Shown in pieces: positions 9,404 through 17,425 of a stretch of 28,271 bases of DNA. The translations under genes and the position numbers were made by a program. Every line of letters starts with the position of its first letter. Position 1 is the stretch's first letter. Source of the stretch: a virus; IMG/VR virus record IMGVR_UViG_3300046170_000361, positions 1 through 28,271 of that record. The stretch is one strand, 5' to 3'. The notes under the pieces are model-generated. The model saw only the letters and a program-made list of their open reading frames with translations, made no database searches and was not told where the DNA came from.

Positions 9404-10243
9404 ATGGAGGAAGACGAATTTGACCCCACCGCAGGAATTTTAACAGGCATAACCAGCGCGGCCGCAGTAGCGGGGGGTATAAATCAGGCCAATAATTTGG
9501 CTGATTACGGTAAAACTTTTAACAAAAGTCTAAGGGCTTTTGGTAATACGCTTGCCGACAACAGTGCATTCAAGGGCTATGGTGTAACCAGTAGTTTAGG
9601 TAATACAACTATAAGCCCCAATGGCTCTGTCAATCTTGGTGTTGGTCAGAACAGCTTGATGAATAATTACGCCAAGCAAGCAATGGCTAACTCTCAGAAT
9701 ATGTACAACCAAGCCATGCAAGATCCTGCGGCAAGACAGCAGGACATTTACAACCAGATCATGGCGGCACAAAACCCCCAGCTAAATGCTATGCAAGCAC
9801 AACAGCAGGCTAGAGAGCAGGCTATGGGAAGGGGAGGCGTTAGAGGATCTCAGTTTGGTGGCACAGCAGAAGATGCGGCCATGGCTAGGGCAAGGGTACA
9901 GGGTAGCAATGAGGCCGCTCTGGGGGCGCGTCAGTCCGCTATGAGTGAGCTTGCTCAGATGGGTCAAATGGCTGGACAGATGGGCCAGCTAGGACAGCAG
10001 GCTTATCAGACTAGCTTCTTGCCAATGCAACAGCAGATGCAGTTGATGGATTTAGCTGGTGCTGATGCAGACAGAGCGCAGACAGGTCAGCTTACGGGTC
10101 AGGGCTATCTTGCTCAGCTTGGATTGGGTGGCGCACAGGTTGATGTTAATGCACAGAAGGCATCGACTGAGCTTAAGGGGAATATTATTAACTCCATCCT
10201 TGGTAACGCAGGCGGTCTTTGGAAATCAATCTTTGGAGGATAA
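9404..10243 (+). CDS. Internal virion / DNA ejection protein, Gln/Ala/Met-rich
   Basis: The 279-residue protein has a hydrophobic N-terminal patch (GILTGITSAAAVAGGI, residues ~11-27). A long Gln/Ala/Met-rich helical region follows (about residues 85-215) containing runs such as NAMQAQQQAREQAM and QMGQMAGQMGQLGQQ. That composition is typical of podovirus ejection proteins (T7 gp14 or P22 gp7-type), which leave the capsid and insert into the host envelope. AAGGAG lies 8 bases before the ATG at 9404. It is the first of three consecutive ejection-type genes. The family is inferred from composition and position, not from a diagnostic motif. Confidence 0.7.
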   Translation: MEEDEFDPTAGILTGITSAAAVAGGINQANNLADYGKTFNKSLRAFGNTLADNSAFKGYGVTSSLGNTTISPNGSVNLGVGQNSLMNNYAKQAMANSQNMYNQAMQDPAARQQDIYNQIMAAQNPQLNAMQAQQQAREQAMGRGGVRGSQFGGTAEDAAMARARVQGSNEAALGARQSAMSELAQMGQMAGQMGQLGQQAYQTSFLPMQQQMQLMDLAGADADRAQTGQLTGQGYLAQLGLGGAQVDVNAQKASTELKGNIINSILGNAGGLWKSIFGG

Positions 10244-10248
10244 GTAAG

Positions 10249-11556
10249 ATGGCGGGAAAAGATGAGTCAGCAAGACTCCAAGGAATGCTCAGCGAGCTAG
10301 CCGGGACGGTTGGCGAGATGGGTGCTGGCCGTGATTGGGGAGCTAATGCAATTCGCCAGATTGCTCGCCCTGATAATCAGGCTATGTTTCGTGGTGAGAA
10401 GTTTGGTTTAGACAACTCTGCAAACCTAATGAAGATGGGGCAGTGGGCAGAGCGTAATGGCTTTGACGATAAGTCGCGTCAGTACTTGACGCTTGCCGAA
10501 GATTATCGCAAGAGGGAGACTGAAGAAGAAAAGGCGAGGCGTCTCCAAGTAGGGCGGTCATCTGTAGCCAGCCTTCAAAATGAGTATATGCGCGTGCTGA
10601 AAGACCCCACCCTCATCGGGAGAGACCGAGATGCAACGCTAGCCGATCTTCAGGGCAGGATGAATGCTATTGCTGGCACGGTTGAAGGCATGGACCCCGT
10701 AAGGGTTGGTCAGATTGGTCAGCAATCCGAGGCCGCAGATTTGGCTCGCCGTGATCGGGAGCAGTCTATGGATCTGCAAGCGCAGGCCAATGAGAGGGCT
10801 TGGGCGTCTTTTAACCTGACAGAAGAGGCGGCGGCTCGCGCGGAAGCACAGCACCAAGAATGGGTTGCAACTGCTGATTATCGCGCCACGGAAAGACTAA
10901 TAAAGCAGAATGAAGGTCGCTACAACATGGGTGTTAGGGCGGCTAAAGCGCTGGCTGGAACCGAGGGCGGGAAGGAGAAATTCCTTTCCAACCCAGCTTA
11001 TGCGGATATGGAGGGGGTGTGGAACGCAGTCTCTCGCCAAGTTGAACAACAACAGCTTGAACTTGAAAACGCTAAAGAGCAAGCAAACCAAAACAAGTAT
11101 CAGTGGACGGACAAAAAGCTAGAGGAGCTTGGGCTTGGTGAAACAGAAATTAAACAGCTTAATGCTTTAGCAGAGGTCAATCCCGGCACGGCAAACAAGA
11201 TGGTGCTTAATCATTTAGAGCGACAGTATGCGGCGGCAGAGCCTCCGACTTCTGCAATGCTTGGCCTGTTTGAAGCGGCGGCACTTGATTACATTGAAAA
11301 AGAGAACATCAATGTAGATCCGAACGGCCTTGACTCTGAGGAGGATAAAGAGAAAGCGGCGGGAACCTTGGCCCTTAAAATGGCTGATCGCTATATGGCT
11401 ACCGGAGGCAATATCCAAGAGGCTTTGAAGGTGATTAGCGCTGAGTCTGTCAGTGGAGAGAGCGCCGGAGAAGCTGAGAGCGTAGCGGAGCAGACTGCCA
11501 GAATCATAGCCGAGGCTTTGGCGGCTCAGCAAAACGCGGCTGACCCAGATCAATGA
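10249..11556 (+). CDS. Internal virion protein, mostly coiled coil
   Basis: The product has 435 residues from ATG 10249, chosen because GGAGG at 10236-10240 is well spaced; an upstream in-frame start at 10219 overlaps the previous gene. The protein is almost wholly charged and helical, with heptad-like stretches (about residues 80-100, 150-200 and 265-300) and no membrane span or enzyme motif. It sits between a Gln-rich ejection protein and a ~1,020-residue protein, the place of T7 gp15 in the gp14-gp15-gp16 ejection set. The stop overlaps the next start by ATGA (11553-11556). Function is inferred from order. Confidence 0.65.
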   Translation: MAGKDESARLQGMLSELAGTVGEMGAGRDWGANAIRQIARPDNQAMFRGEKFGLDNSANLMKMGQWAERNGFDDKSRQYLTLAEDYRKRETEEEKARRLQVGRSSVASLQNEYMRVLKDPTLIGRDRDATLADLQGRMNAIAGTVEGMDPVRVGQIGQQSEAADLARRDREQSMDLQAQANERAWASFNLTEEAAARAEAQHQEWVATADYRATERLIKQNEGRYNMGVRAAKALAGTEGGKEKFLSNPAYADMEGVWNAVSRQVEQQQLELENAKEQANQNKYQWTDKKLEELGLGETEIKQLNALAEVNPGTANKMVLNHLERQYAAAEPPTSAMLGLFEAAALDYIEKENINVDPNGLDSEEDKEKAAGTLALKMADRYMATGGNIQEALKVISAESVSGESAGEAESVAEQTARIIAEALAAQQNAADPDQ

Positions 11557-14126
11557 GCGCCAGAGAACAGCTTGCCGAAATAACGCGGATGGAGGAGCAA
11601 GCCGCCGCGCTTGGTCTTGCCGATCAGCTTAACGAAAACTTTGCCATCATGCGGCGAGAAGCTGTTGCGACTGGTAGCGGGTGGGACAAGCAGAACGAAG
11701 ACCTTGAGGGCCAGCTTGCAGAGAAAGACCAGCGAAGCCAAGCAAACAAAAAGGATCTTGAGAGGCGACAGGAGGAAGCGCAGAAAGACCTTGATGAGAT
11801 TGCCATCATGGAGGCTCAGGCAAAAGAGCTGGGCATATATGACAAGCTGGAGGAAAACTTTTCCATCATGCGGCGCGAGGCCGTTGATGATTTAGAGGTC
11901 GGCTCTGAAGTCCTTGGCTTTATTAACTCTGCCCGAGAGGGCGCATCGTTCGGCGTTCTGGGTGATGAGGCGCGGGCGGCTGGGCGACTAGCCCCATACC
12001 TCATGCTATCTGCCTACACCAAGGCCCTGCCTACTGATCTGCTTGGCGAAAAATATACCGAGTTTGTCGGTGATGAAAGGGCAAGAGAGAAAGAGTTTGT
12101 GGATGACCACGGCGCGGCAGATTTTATTGCTCGCTTTGGGGGTGGCCTTGCGTCCGGCTCTGCTTTGAGCAGAGCATTCGGCGTGGGGCAGTCAGCTAAA
12201 GAAGGTGCGCTGAGGCAGGGCGGCGCGGCTGGAATAGAGGGTTTTCTGTACGGATTCAGCGAAGGGGATGGTGACTTTGAAAAGCGTCTAGTAGACGGGT
12301 TGAAGCTAGGTGGCGGTACTGCACTGCTTGGCTCTGGGTTCGGCGCTATTGCTGGCAGGGCTGAAGGCAACATCGCCAAGAATGAGGCTCAGAGACAAGA
12401 GCTGTTAAAGATCCGGCAGAAAAAAGTAGCTGAGTTAAACAGGCCAACGTCAGATAGCAATGAGGTCATAGATCAGGCGACACGCTATCTCAGTGAGGTG
12501 GCTGAAGACTACACCCGCCAGACGGGGAAGCCTTTGACCGGCGCTGACTACGGTATTGCCTTGCGCCAGATGCAACAAGAGACAGGGCTTTCCACCAAGC
12601 GCCTGCGCCACGCTGAAATGGAAACCGGCAGAGAGTTAATTGACTTTCGCAAAGCAACCCTTGAGGAATTGCGGGCCAAGAACAGCAAGCTGGCAGATGA
12701 GGTCGGGTTTACTAGTGACGGATACAACCCCAGCAAGTTAAAGCGCTGGGTTACCAAGGCAATCAGGCCGCTAGCAAAGCACGGCGAGCAGTGGGTGAGC
12801 AAGGCGTTTGGCGGCTCTATCCAGCGCACAGCGGGCAACATTGTTCAGCGGCAGTATTTCGCTGAGCAGGCAATGAAAACTCAGCCGATACTTAATTTTC
12901 AGAAAGCGTCAGCGCAGGACAAGGAGATACAGCGCCGCATTTTGAATATGTCCAACATCAAAAAGAAAAACCCAAACAAGAATTTTGCTGAGCGCAAGGA
13001 GCAGTATGACGCTCTGGTTGCTCACATTAGGAAAGGGTACGGAGATCAGGCCGATGATCTTCTTGATGGAATGAAGCAGATACAGGCTCAGCTACAAAAA
13101 ACCAATGCGGGGTTACGCCGGAGCGTTGACGGCGACATCCCTCAAGATCCTTATTACTGGCCCTCCGTGTTTAAAAAGGATGGCGGTTATGCAAGCGAGA
13201 GGGGGCCGTCTAGCCGCCAGAATTTTACCTCTGAATACGAGCAGAACAGAAATCTTCTAGAGGTGGGTGATTCGCTTTTGCCTAACTACGAGGAGCCTGT
13301 TATCGCGGCGATGTCTCATATCAGGAAGGCTATCGCGCAAACGGAAGCGTTCGATCAAATGAGGCTCAAAAATTACGCCGCTACTCGAGCGGAGCTGAGA
13401 GCGGCAACTCAGCAGGGAACCAAGAAGCAACGCAATGAGGCTAAGCGTAAGCTGGATTCATTTGAGAATCAGATTCGTACTGGTCAGCGGCTTCAGATTG
13501 AGATGCAGAACGCGCTTAAAGATCAGGGCGCTGGTGCGCAGGCTCAAGATGCGGCTGGCGATACTCTCAATACTCTGATTGTCTACGGTCAAAGGGGGCC
13601 GGATGCGTGGATTTCAAACCTTAGAAAAGCCGCGTACATGGGAACAATCGGCAACCCGTACTCTGCTGTTCTGAACCTTGGTGACATTGCTAACTCGTTT
13701 GTAAATTTTGGCGCGGAGAATACTGTTGCGGCAATGAGGGATATGTTTGCTAAGCGCGGCATTACTATGACGGTTGAAGATGTTGGCCTTGCTAATCAGG
13801 CAACGGGTGAGTTCCTTCAGGAAAATGTTGGCAAATGGACTCAGCGCTTCAGTGCCGCGTCAGATCAAGTGTTTCAGAAAAGCGGCTTCCGCGCAGTCGA
13901 TCAGTTCGGCAAGAACGTAGCCATGAACGCGGCTCTCAAGAAGGGGAAAGAGTTAATTCGCAAGGGCAAGTTTGATGATGAATGGGGCTTTGCGTTCACG
14001 CCGAATGAGATGGCTCGCCTCAAGCGCGACTTAATGAAGGGGCGAGAAAACCGATATTGTTACAGAGTTTGCCGCCGCCGAACATCGCCAGACTCCAGCC
14101 TTCCTAATATGGCGCAGATGCCCTAA
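11553..14126 (+). CDS. Large internal virion protein (gp16-like), N-terminal part; frame broken at 14039-14042
   Basis: The frame encodes 857 residues, but the last ~28 (after DLMKG) are out-of-frame sequence; the true protein continues one frame over to 14619, giving about 1,021 residues. Residues 8-38 and 81-111 are a repeated unit ending in ENFxIMRREAV. A Gly/Ala-rich segment (about residues 190-270) may be membrane-active, and long helices follow. No Glu-based transglycosylase motif was recognised. Length and third position in the ejection cassette suggest a T7 gp16-type protein that enters the host with the DNA. Start ATG 11553 is coupled to the upstream stop by ATGA. The frame break is most simply one extra G in GGGG. 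Confidence 0.7.
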   Translation: MSAREQLAEITRMEEQAAALGLADQLNENFAIMRREAVATGSGWDKQNEDLEGQLAEKDQRSQANKKDLERRQEEAQKDLDEIAIMEAQAKELGIYDKLEENFSIMRREAVDDLEVGSEVLGFINSAREGASFGVLGDEARAAGRLAPYLMLSAYTKALPTDLLGEKYTEFVGDERAREKEFVDDHGAADFIARFGGGLASGSALSRAFGVGQSAKEGALRQGGAAGIEGFLYGFSEGDGDFEKRLVDGLKLGGGTALLGSGFGAIAGRAEGNIAKNEAQRQELLKIRQKKVAELNRPTSDSNEVIDQATRYLSEVAEDYTRQTGKPLTGADYGIALRQMQQETGLSTKRLRHAEMETGRELIDFRKATLEELRAKNSKLADEVGFTSDGYNPSKLKRWVTKAIRPLAKHGEQWVSKAFGGSIQRTAGNIVQRQYFAEQAMKTQPILNFQKASAQDKEIQRRILNMSNIKKKNPNKNFAERKEQYDALVAHIRKGYGDQADDLLDGMKQIQAQLQKTNAGLRRSVDGDIPQDPYYWPSVFKKDGGYASERGPSSRQNFTSEYEQNRNLLEVGDSLLPNYEEPVIAAMSHIRKAIAQTEAFDQMRLKNYAATRAELRAATQQGTKKQRNEAKRKLDSFENQIRTGQRLQIEMQNALKDQGAGAQAQDAAGDTLNTLIVYGQRGPDAWISNLRKAAYMGTIGNPYSAVLNLGDIANSFVNFGAENTVAAMRDMFAKRGITMTVEDVGLANQATGEFLQENVGKWTQRFSAASDQVFQKSGFRAVDQFGKNVAMNAALKKGKELIRKGKFDDEWGFAFTPNEMARLKRDLMKGRENRYCYRVCRRRTSPDSSLPNMAQMP
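14039..14042 (+). other. Frameshift site (GGGG run) in the large internal virion gene
   Basis: AAG GGG CGA in frame 0 becomes AAG GGC GAG if one G is removed, joining two long frames. It could be a homopolymer sequencing indel, a natural mutation, or +1 slippage on GGG-C before the often rare codon CGA. No stimulatory stop codon or internal Shine-Dalgarno is obvious. Confidence 0.7.
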
Positions 14127-14619
14127 GTGGTACTTGGAGCATCCTGACTGGCGCGTACTTTGGATGCTGAAGACGTTTGCCATGAAGCAGATTGACCAAC
14201 TTGAGCGGCTTGTTGTGCAGGAGTGGAAGAACGGCAACAAGAAAGACGCGATGAAGAATGCGCTGGCGTATATGTTTGTGGTCGGTGGCACTAATGCCGC
14301 GCTGATGGAGGGCAGGCAGGCAATCAAGGGTGATGTGCCTGACCCAGCAAACTTCCCTGCGCGTTACAGGGATTGGGCGCTAGGCGTTGCCTCAATTAAC
14401 TTGCTGTCTAGCTATCAGCTTGAGAAGTCGCGGCAGGACGGGGCGGCGGCGCTGGTTCCAAGCATCACCCCCATTGGCGAAATGGTCATGGCTCCGGCGG
14501 CAGACGTAATTACCTATGCCGGTGATCCTGACAAGATGGATGAGTTCTTAGAAGACAGCGAAACCCTTGGCTGGCTACCGTTTGGCAGGCTGGTTCAAAG
14601 CTGGATAGAGGATGATTAG
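14041..14619 (+). CDS. C-terminal part of the large internal virion protein, +1 frame
   Basis: Reading GGC at 14041 after skipping one G gives GEKTDIVTEFAAAEHRQTPA and continues without a stop to TAG 14617-14619 (192 residues). It includes FLIWRRCPKWYLEHPDWRVL and a probable hydrophobic segment (ALAYMFVVGGTNAALM). The apparent independent start (TTG 14134) has no ribosome site and lies well inside the conserved-looking sequence, so I treat this as the same gene as the upstream frame. It ends 3 bp before the stop of the convergent early operon, with no obvious terminator hairpin between them. Confidence 0.7.
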   Translation, partial: GEKTDIVTEFAAAEHRQTPAFLIWRRCPKWYLEHPDWRVLWMLKTFAMKQIDQLERLVVQEWKNGNKKDAMKNALAYMFVVGGTNAALMEGRQAIKGDVPDPANFPARYRDWALGVASINLLSSYQLEKSRQDGAAALVPSITPIGEMVMAPAADVITYAGDPDKMDEFLEDSETLGWLPFGRLVQSWIEDD

Positions 14620-14622
14620 TAA

Positions 14623-14782
14623 TCAATCCTTTTTGCGGTAGCCCTGTCGGTACAGCTCAATCAATTCCACCAGCTCAGCCGGTGGGGTTTTATCTTTGGG
14701 GTGTTCAATGATAACGGCGAATATAATCTTGCCGTCTTCGTCGCCAAACCACCATGTCTTATCAACCCAGCCTCGAAATCAC
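14623..14782 (-). pseudogene. Small 52-residue operon gene disrupted by one extra T
   Basis: A GTG at 14782-14780 overlaps the upstream nuclease stop as GTGA, the junction style of this operon, but its frame stops after six codons. Removing one T from the TTT at 14778-14776 gives a clean 52-residue protein beginning MIRGWVDKTWWFGDEDGKII and ending RQGYRKKD before TGA 14625-14623. As it stands, these 51 sense codons are open only in the frame of the upstream nuclease, directly after its TGA, and have no start codon. It is a single-base indel (error or mutation) or, less likely, TGA readthrough. I do not recognise the protein; it would be the last gene of the early operon. Confidence 0.6.
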
Positions 14783-15195
14783 AGAAAGTCCTCCAGCGGT
14801 AGCACTCCGGTGACGCCGCATTCTCTGGCCTGTAAGCAAATGTCATATTGATGTTTCCAGTGGGCGCTCAGCTCCCCCTTACCCTTGGTCTTGCGGTACA
14901 TCTTGGCTAGCTGAACGTCATCACGTAGCTCGCGCAGTCTCTCCCGCTCCCAATCAGTCAGGAGTCGCTCCATCCAGTGACCGCTCTCAATACGGTGACA
15001 ACCCATACAGGCTGGACGAGCATTGAGAGTCGAGAAGCGAACGCTCCAGTGGCCGCGAGAATATCCATGACTGCAATCCAATCCCTGATGATTGTGATGA
15101 TACTTAGTCCCGCACCGGCAACAGGTCCAATCGTAGCTTTCCCGTATCGCCAAACTGAACCACTTATCCGCTTGGGTAATTTTGATGCCACCCAT
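14779..15195 (-). CDS. HNH nuclease, NinG/Rap-like
   Basis: The 138-residue protein has a CCRCG cysteine pair (about residue 25), then LDCSHGYSRGHWSVRFSTLN, RPACMGCH and ESGHW. This order (CxxC, H-G, R-N, CxxCH, SGH) matches HNH nucleases of the phage NinG/Rap type, which process recombination junctions, although the lambda protein is longer. The C-terminal third is charged and helical. The start at 15195 overlaps the stop of the tiny membrane gene by one base (TGATG). It is preceded two genes upstream by a NinB-like gene, which supports a recombination role. HNH fold is confident; the Rap-like function is inferred. Confidence 0.75.
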   Translation of the reverse strand: MGGIKITQADKWFSLAIRESYDWTCCRCGTKYHHNHQGLDCSHGYSRGHWSVRFSTLNARPACMGCHRIESGHWMERLLTDWERERLRELRDDVQLAKMYRKTKGKGELSAHWKHQYDICLQARECGVTGVLPLEDFL

Positions 15196-15326
15196 CAGAA
15201 ATACCCCCTCTCAATTAACTGAAATATCAACGTCAACAAGAAGACGCCTAGAAGCGACCACAGGGCCTCGTTATCCCAACCTATGCGATGCCATTGCCTA
15301 AGTAATATCTTCCTAGCACGGCTCAT
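15195..15326 (-). CDS. Tiny membrane protein, 43 residues
   Basis: A basic N-terminus (MSRARKILLRQWHR) is followed by a single hydrophobic span (ALWSLLGVFLLTLIFQLI) and the short tail ERGYF. The ATG at 15326 overlaps the preceding stop as ATGA, and the stop overlaps the next start as TGATG, so it is very likely translated. A longer frame through the same codons (from 15545) is antisense-like shadow sequence over the NinB-like gene and is rejected. One-span proteins in early operons can be superinfection-exclusion or holin-like; nothing decides here. Confidence 0.6.
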   Translation of the reverse strand: MSRARKILLRQWHRIGWDNEALWSLLGVFLLTLIFQLIERGYF

Positions 15327-15751
15327 ATACGGCCTCCTGTGGGCTGTCCTTGGAATAGTTGTGGCATTTGCATGGCAATCCCGGTGTTCTGGGCTAGTGC
15401 ATCCAGCAAAATGTCCACGGATTCGGACAGCTCCTTGGTGTCGAGGTCGGATGAGTGTTGTTTGCTGTACACCTTGTCGAGAATGGGCAGGTAGAAGATC
15501 TCCTTCACTGCTGTTTCGGAGTAGGGAATCTCCATCTTTCCCCAAGGGTGGGGTCGGGTGTAGCCAGCGTCATTCAGTTCCTCTGCAATCTGACGAAACA
15601 GCAGGTGCAGGGCATTATTTTGGGATGAGCTTCTTGTCTCGCGCTTGATGGAATAGCGGCGCTCAGTACCCTCCTCAAGCTGATCCATAACAAACTGACA
15701 AAACCTTTTTGCCGCATCACGGCTATCAACCAGCCAGCTCTCGCCGCTCAT
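15323..15751 (-). CDS. NinB-like recombination protein
   Basis: The 142-residue protein contains the segment RETRSSSQNNALHLLFRQIA followed by EELNDAGY and a C-terminal region with DTKELSESVDILLDALAQNT. The RSxxQNxxLH block is shared with phage NinB (Orf) proteins, which bind single-stranded DNA and help RecA-type recombination by displacing SSB. The start at 15751 lies inside the upstream gene (26-bp overlap), with a G-rich site just before it. A NinG-like nuclease two genes downstream supports the assignment, as ninB and ninG occur together in lambdoid phages. It is remote by eye, so moderate confidence. Confidence 0.55.
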   Translation of the reverse strand: MSGESWLVDSRDAAKRFCQFVMDQLEEGTERRYSIKRETRSSSQNNALHLLFRQIAEELNDAGYTRPHPWGKMEIPYSETAVKEIFYLPILDKVYSKQHSSDLDTKELSESVDILLDALAQNTGIAMQMPQLFQGQPTGGRI

Positions 15752-16001
15752 CGGACACCCCCCATCGCTTAGTCACCCATTCTCTGCGCCAAGCCACGTT
15801 TTCATAGGTGACCCACTGCGTTACGGAGTCCTCTGCCCCTACGATGCGGAAGTAATCCTGCGAGACACCCATGACAATGGCTTGCCTAGCCCTCGCTTTC
15901 TCCCAGCCGAAATGCTCACAGAGCTGGGCATGAGTGAAGTCACGGGGGAATGCCTGACGAATCTTGGTAATGTCTTCCAGTGCTGTGCCGGTGAAACTCA
16001 T
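15726..16001 (-). CDS. Hypothetical small basic early protein, possible winged helix
   Basis: The 91-residue protein starts at ATG 16001, overlapping the upstream stop as ATGA, with a GAAGAGG site. The segment FTHAQLCEHFGWEKARARQA looks like a helix-turn-helix, followed by an aromatic beta-rich part (YFRIVGAEDSVTQWVTYENV). A small DNA-binding role is plausible from this pattern but I do not recognise the family. It sits between a Cys-cluster protein and the NinB-like gene in the replication/recombination operon. Confidence 0.55.
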   Translation of the reverse strand: MSFTGTALEDITKIRQAFPRDFTHAQLCEHFGWEKARARQAIVMGVSQDYFRIVGAEDSVTQWVTYENVAWRREWVTKRWGVSDERRELAG

Positions 16002-16408
16002 ACCTCTTCACCCCGCTTGTTCTTGTCGTAGGGCAGGGCGGTCATTTTCTCTGACGCCTCGGCAACCATCCGCTTGATTGACTCAAGGTTGGCATCCTTG
16101 TGCGCCTCAATGTCCTCTGGGGTGATTGTGATGCTGTTTGGTCGGATAGGCTGACCCTCGCACCTGTTGCAAAACTCAAGCCAGCCCTCAAATTGAAGGC
16201 CGCGCCTCATGGATATCTTTGACCAATCAGGCTTACTGCCGCCGTCCCAACCGTCCAAGACGTTATGGGCATACCGCGCCCGCCACGACTCTCCTCTAGC
16301 GTGAACAACTTTAAGCATTCGCCAATCAGACTTGTCTCCGCAGGATTGGCAGACGCCGGGGGGTTGCTGAAACCCGGAAGGTTTGTAGGTGTCTGGTGCA
16401 TCAAACAT
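15998..16408 (-). CDS. Small Cys-cluster (zinc-ribbon-like) protein
   Basis: The product has 136 residues from ATG 16408, preferred to an in-frame TTG at 16423 because GAGGG lies 8 bases upstream. Two cysteine pairs, CQSC near residue 20 and CNRC near residue 80, could bind one zinc ion. The C-terminus is acidic and helical. It overlaps the replication gene's end by 8 bp. Zinc binding is suggested by the motif; the function is unknown, though its position next to the initiator suggests DNA replication or transcription control. Confidence 0.6.
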   Translation of the reverse strand: MFDAPDTYKPSGFQQPPGVCQSCGDKSDWRMLKVVHARGESWRARYAHNVLDGWDGGSKPDWSKISMRRGLQFEGWLEFCNRCEGQPIRPNSITITPEDIEAHKDANLESIKRMVAEASEKMTALPYDKNKRGEEV

Positions 16409-17108
16409 GGTATTTGCCCTCAAATATCTTTGCGTAATTGGCTGGCTTGGTTATCCACTCAAGGTCGGCACGGAACGGGGGCTTCCCGTCACGGCCCTCA
16501 ATGCCGCCGGTTAGGAATTTGGATTGGCTGACGTAGCCGAAATACTTTTCCCAGACTTCAATGCTGGGGAGGTCACCCTCGCGCCACCTCTGCTTGATGT
16601 ATCCCTCCCTCTGCTTGGTCAGCTTGCGAACAGGGGGGAGCATGGGGAGAATCTGGTGATACAGCCCGACAATCTCTTGAACGGGAATCTTTGATGGGGG
16701 ACTACAGGGGGTTATTGTTTTATGTTTGTTATCATGTAGAACAACCGGCGATTCCGCCGCTTCTGAACCGGCGATTTCGCCACTTGCATCCGGCGATTTC
16801 GCCACATGAAGAAACTCGGGGGCTACAGACCAGTACGTTGTTCGATTAAAGCGTTCGGGTTGCCTCGTAACTACATGATTAGCCTCAACTAACCCCTTCA
16901 TTATTCGCCTTAGCTGGTCTACGGACAGGTATTGATGCCACTCGGCCAGTGATTCATAGCTGTGTCGCACCCACCATCTGCCATCAAAATAGTATTCATC
17001 CCCCCCTTGGATTGCTCGCTGAGTCTGAAGGTAGCCAAGGTTGTACAGGACGATGGCCTGATTGATCCCCAAGCGAGCCGCTACCTCTGGATTAAAATGG
17101 TGTGTCAT
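16401..17108 (-). CDS. Phage replication initiation protein (replisome organiser / DnaT-like)
   Basis: The 235-residue product starts at ATG 17108, overlapping the small coiled-coil gene's stop as ATGA. The N-terminal half has a winged-helix segment (RHSYESLAEWHQYLSVDQLR through RRIMKGLVEANHVV), as in phage replisome organisers. The C-terminal segment, WEKYFGYVSQSKFLTG then PPFRADLEWITKPANYAKIF, is the conserved end of initiator/helicase-loader proteins of P22 gp18 or DnaT type. It probably recognises the phage origin and loads the host DnaB helicase. No helicase or primase is encoded nearby, consistent with host dependence. The origin may lie within or just upstream of this gene. Confidence 0.75.
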   Translation of the reverse strand: MTHHFNPEVAARLGINQAIVLYNLGYLQTQRAIQGGDEYYFDGRWWVRHSYESLAEWHQYLSVDQLRRIMKGLVEANHVVTRQPERFNRTTYWSVAPEFLHVAKSPDASGEIAGSEAAESPVVLHDNKHKTITPCSPPSKIPVQEIVGLYHQILPMLPPVRKLTKQREGYIKQRWREGDLPSIEVWEKYFGYVSQSKFLTGGIEGRDGKPPFRADLEWITKPANYAKIFEGKYHV

Positions 17109-17269
17109 TGGCACATCTGCTTCTCTTGCCGCACATACTCAGCACTGAGCCAATACTCGCGGGCCTTTTTGTATTCCTTCTTGAGCCTCCTTTTGCGCTT
17201 CTTAAGCCGCTCTATTTCTTGGGTGACAAAAATCATTTCCATTTCTACTTCGTGGTGATGTCTATTCAT
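17105..17269 (-). CDS. Small coiled-coil protein, 54 residues
   Basis: This small gene starts at ATG 17269 with GAGG nine bases upstream and ends at TGA 17107-17105, overlapping the replication gene start as ATGA. The protein is basic and helical with the core EIERLKKRKRRLKKEYKKAR and an N-terminal NRHHHEVEME. It may bind nucleic acid or serve as an accessory to the initiator. The coupling makes translation likely; the function is unknown. Confidence 0.6.
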   Translation of the reverse strand: MNRHHHEVEMEMIFVTQEIERLKKRKRRLKKEYKKAREYWLSAEYVRQEKQMCQ

Positions 17270-17297
17270 ATCCGACTAGCCTCAGTTAAATGAAAGG

Positions 17298-17421
17298 CCG
17301 GTTTTGATAATCCAGACCGGAAACTGGAATCCACGGGAGTGGAGTACACTCTGCCCCGTGGACAGTGGGGGTATGCTCAGCTTTGACTTTCCACGGCCTC
17401 TGCTGGTGTATCCCCCTGTCC
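17298..17421. repeat. Cluster of three inverted repeats between the hypothetical and coiled-coil genes
   Basis: The 156-bp gap holds CCGGT(17298-17302)/ACCGG(17316-17320); CCACGGG(17331-17337)/CCCGTGG(17355-17361); and GGACAG plus GGGG (17360-17370) against CCCC plus CTGTCC (17412-17421), a ten-pair stem with one bulged T. None is followed by a U-run on the minus strand, so they are not classic terminators. They could be operator, origin or RNA-processing elements ahead of the initiator gene. Confidence 0.5.
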
Positions 17422-17425
17422 GCTC

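Noticed and set aside
12014-12379. 121-residue antisense frame
   Set aside because: Shadow of the large internal virion gene, Pro/Ser-biased as antisense frames are.
15327-15545. N-terminal extension of the tiny membrane protein
   Set aside because: Reads out of frame through the NinB-like gene; the ATGA-coupled start at 15326 is far better.
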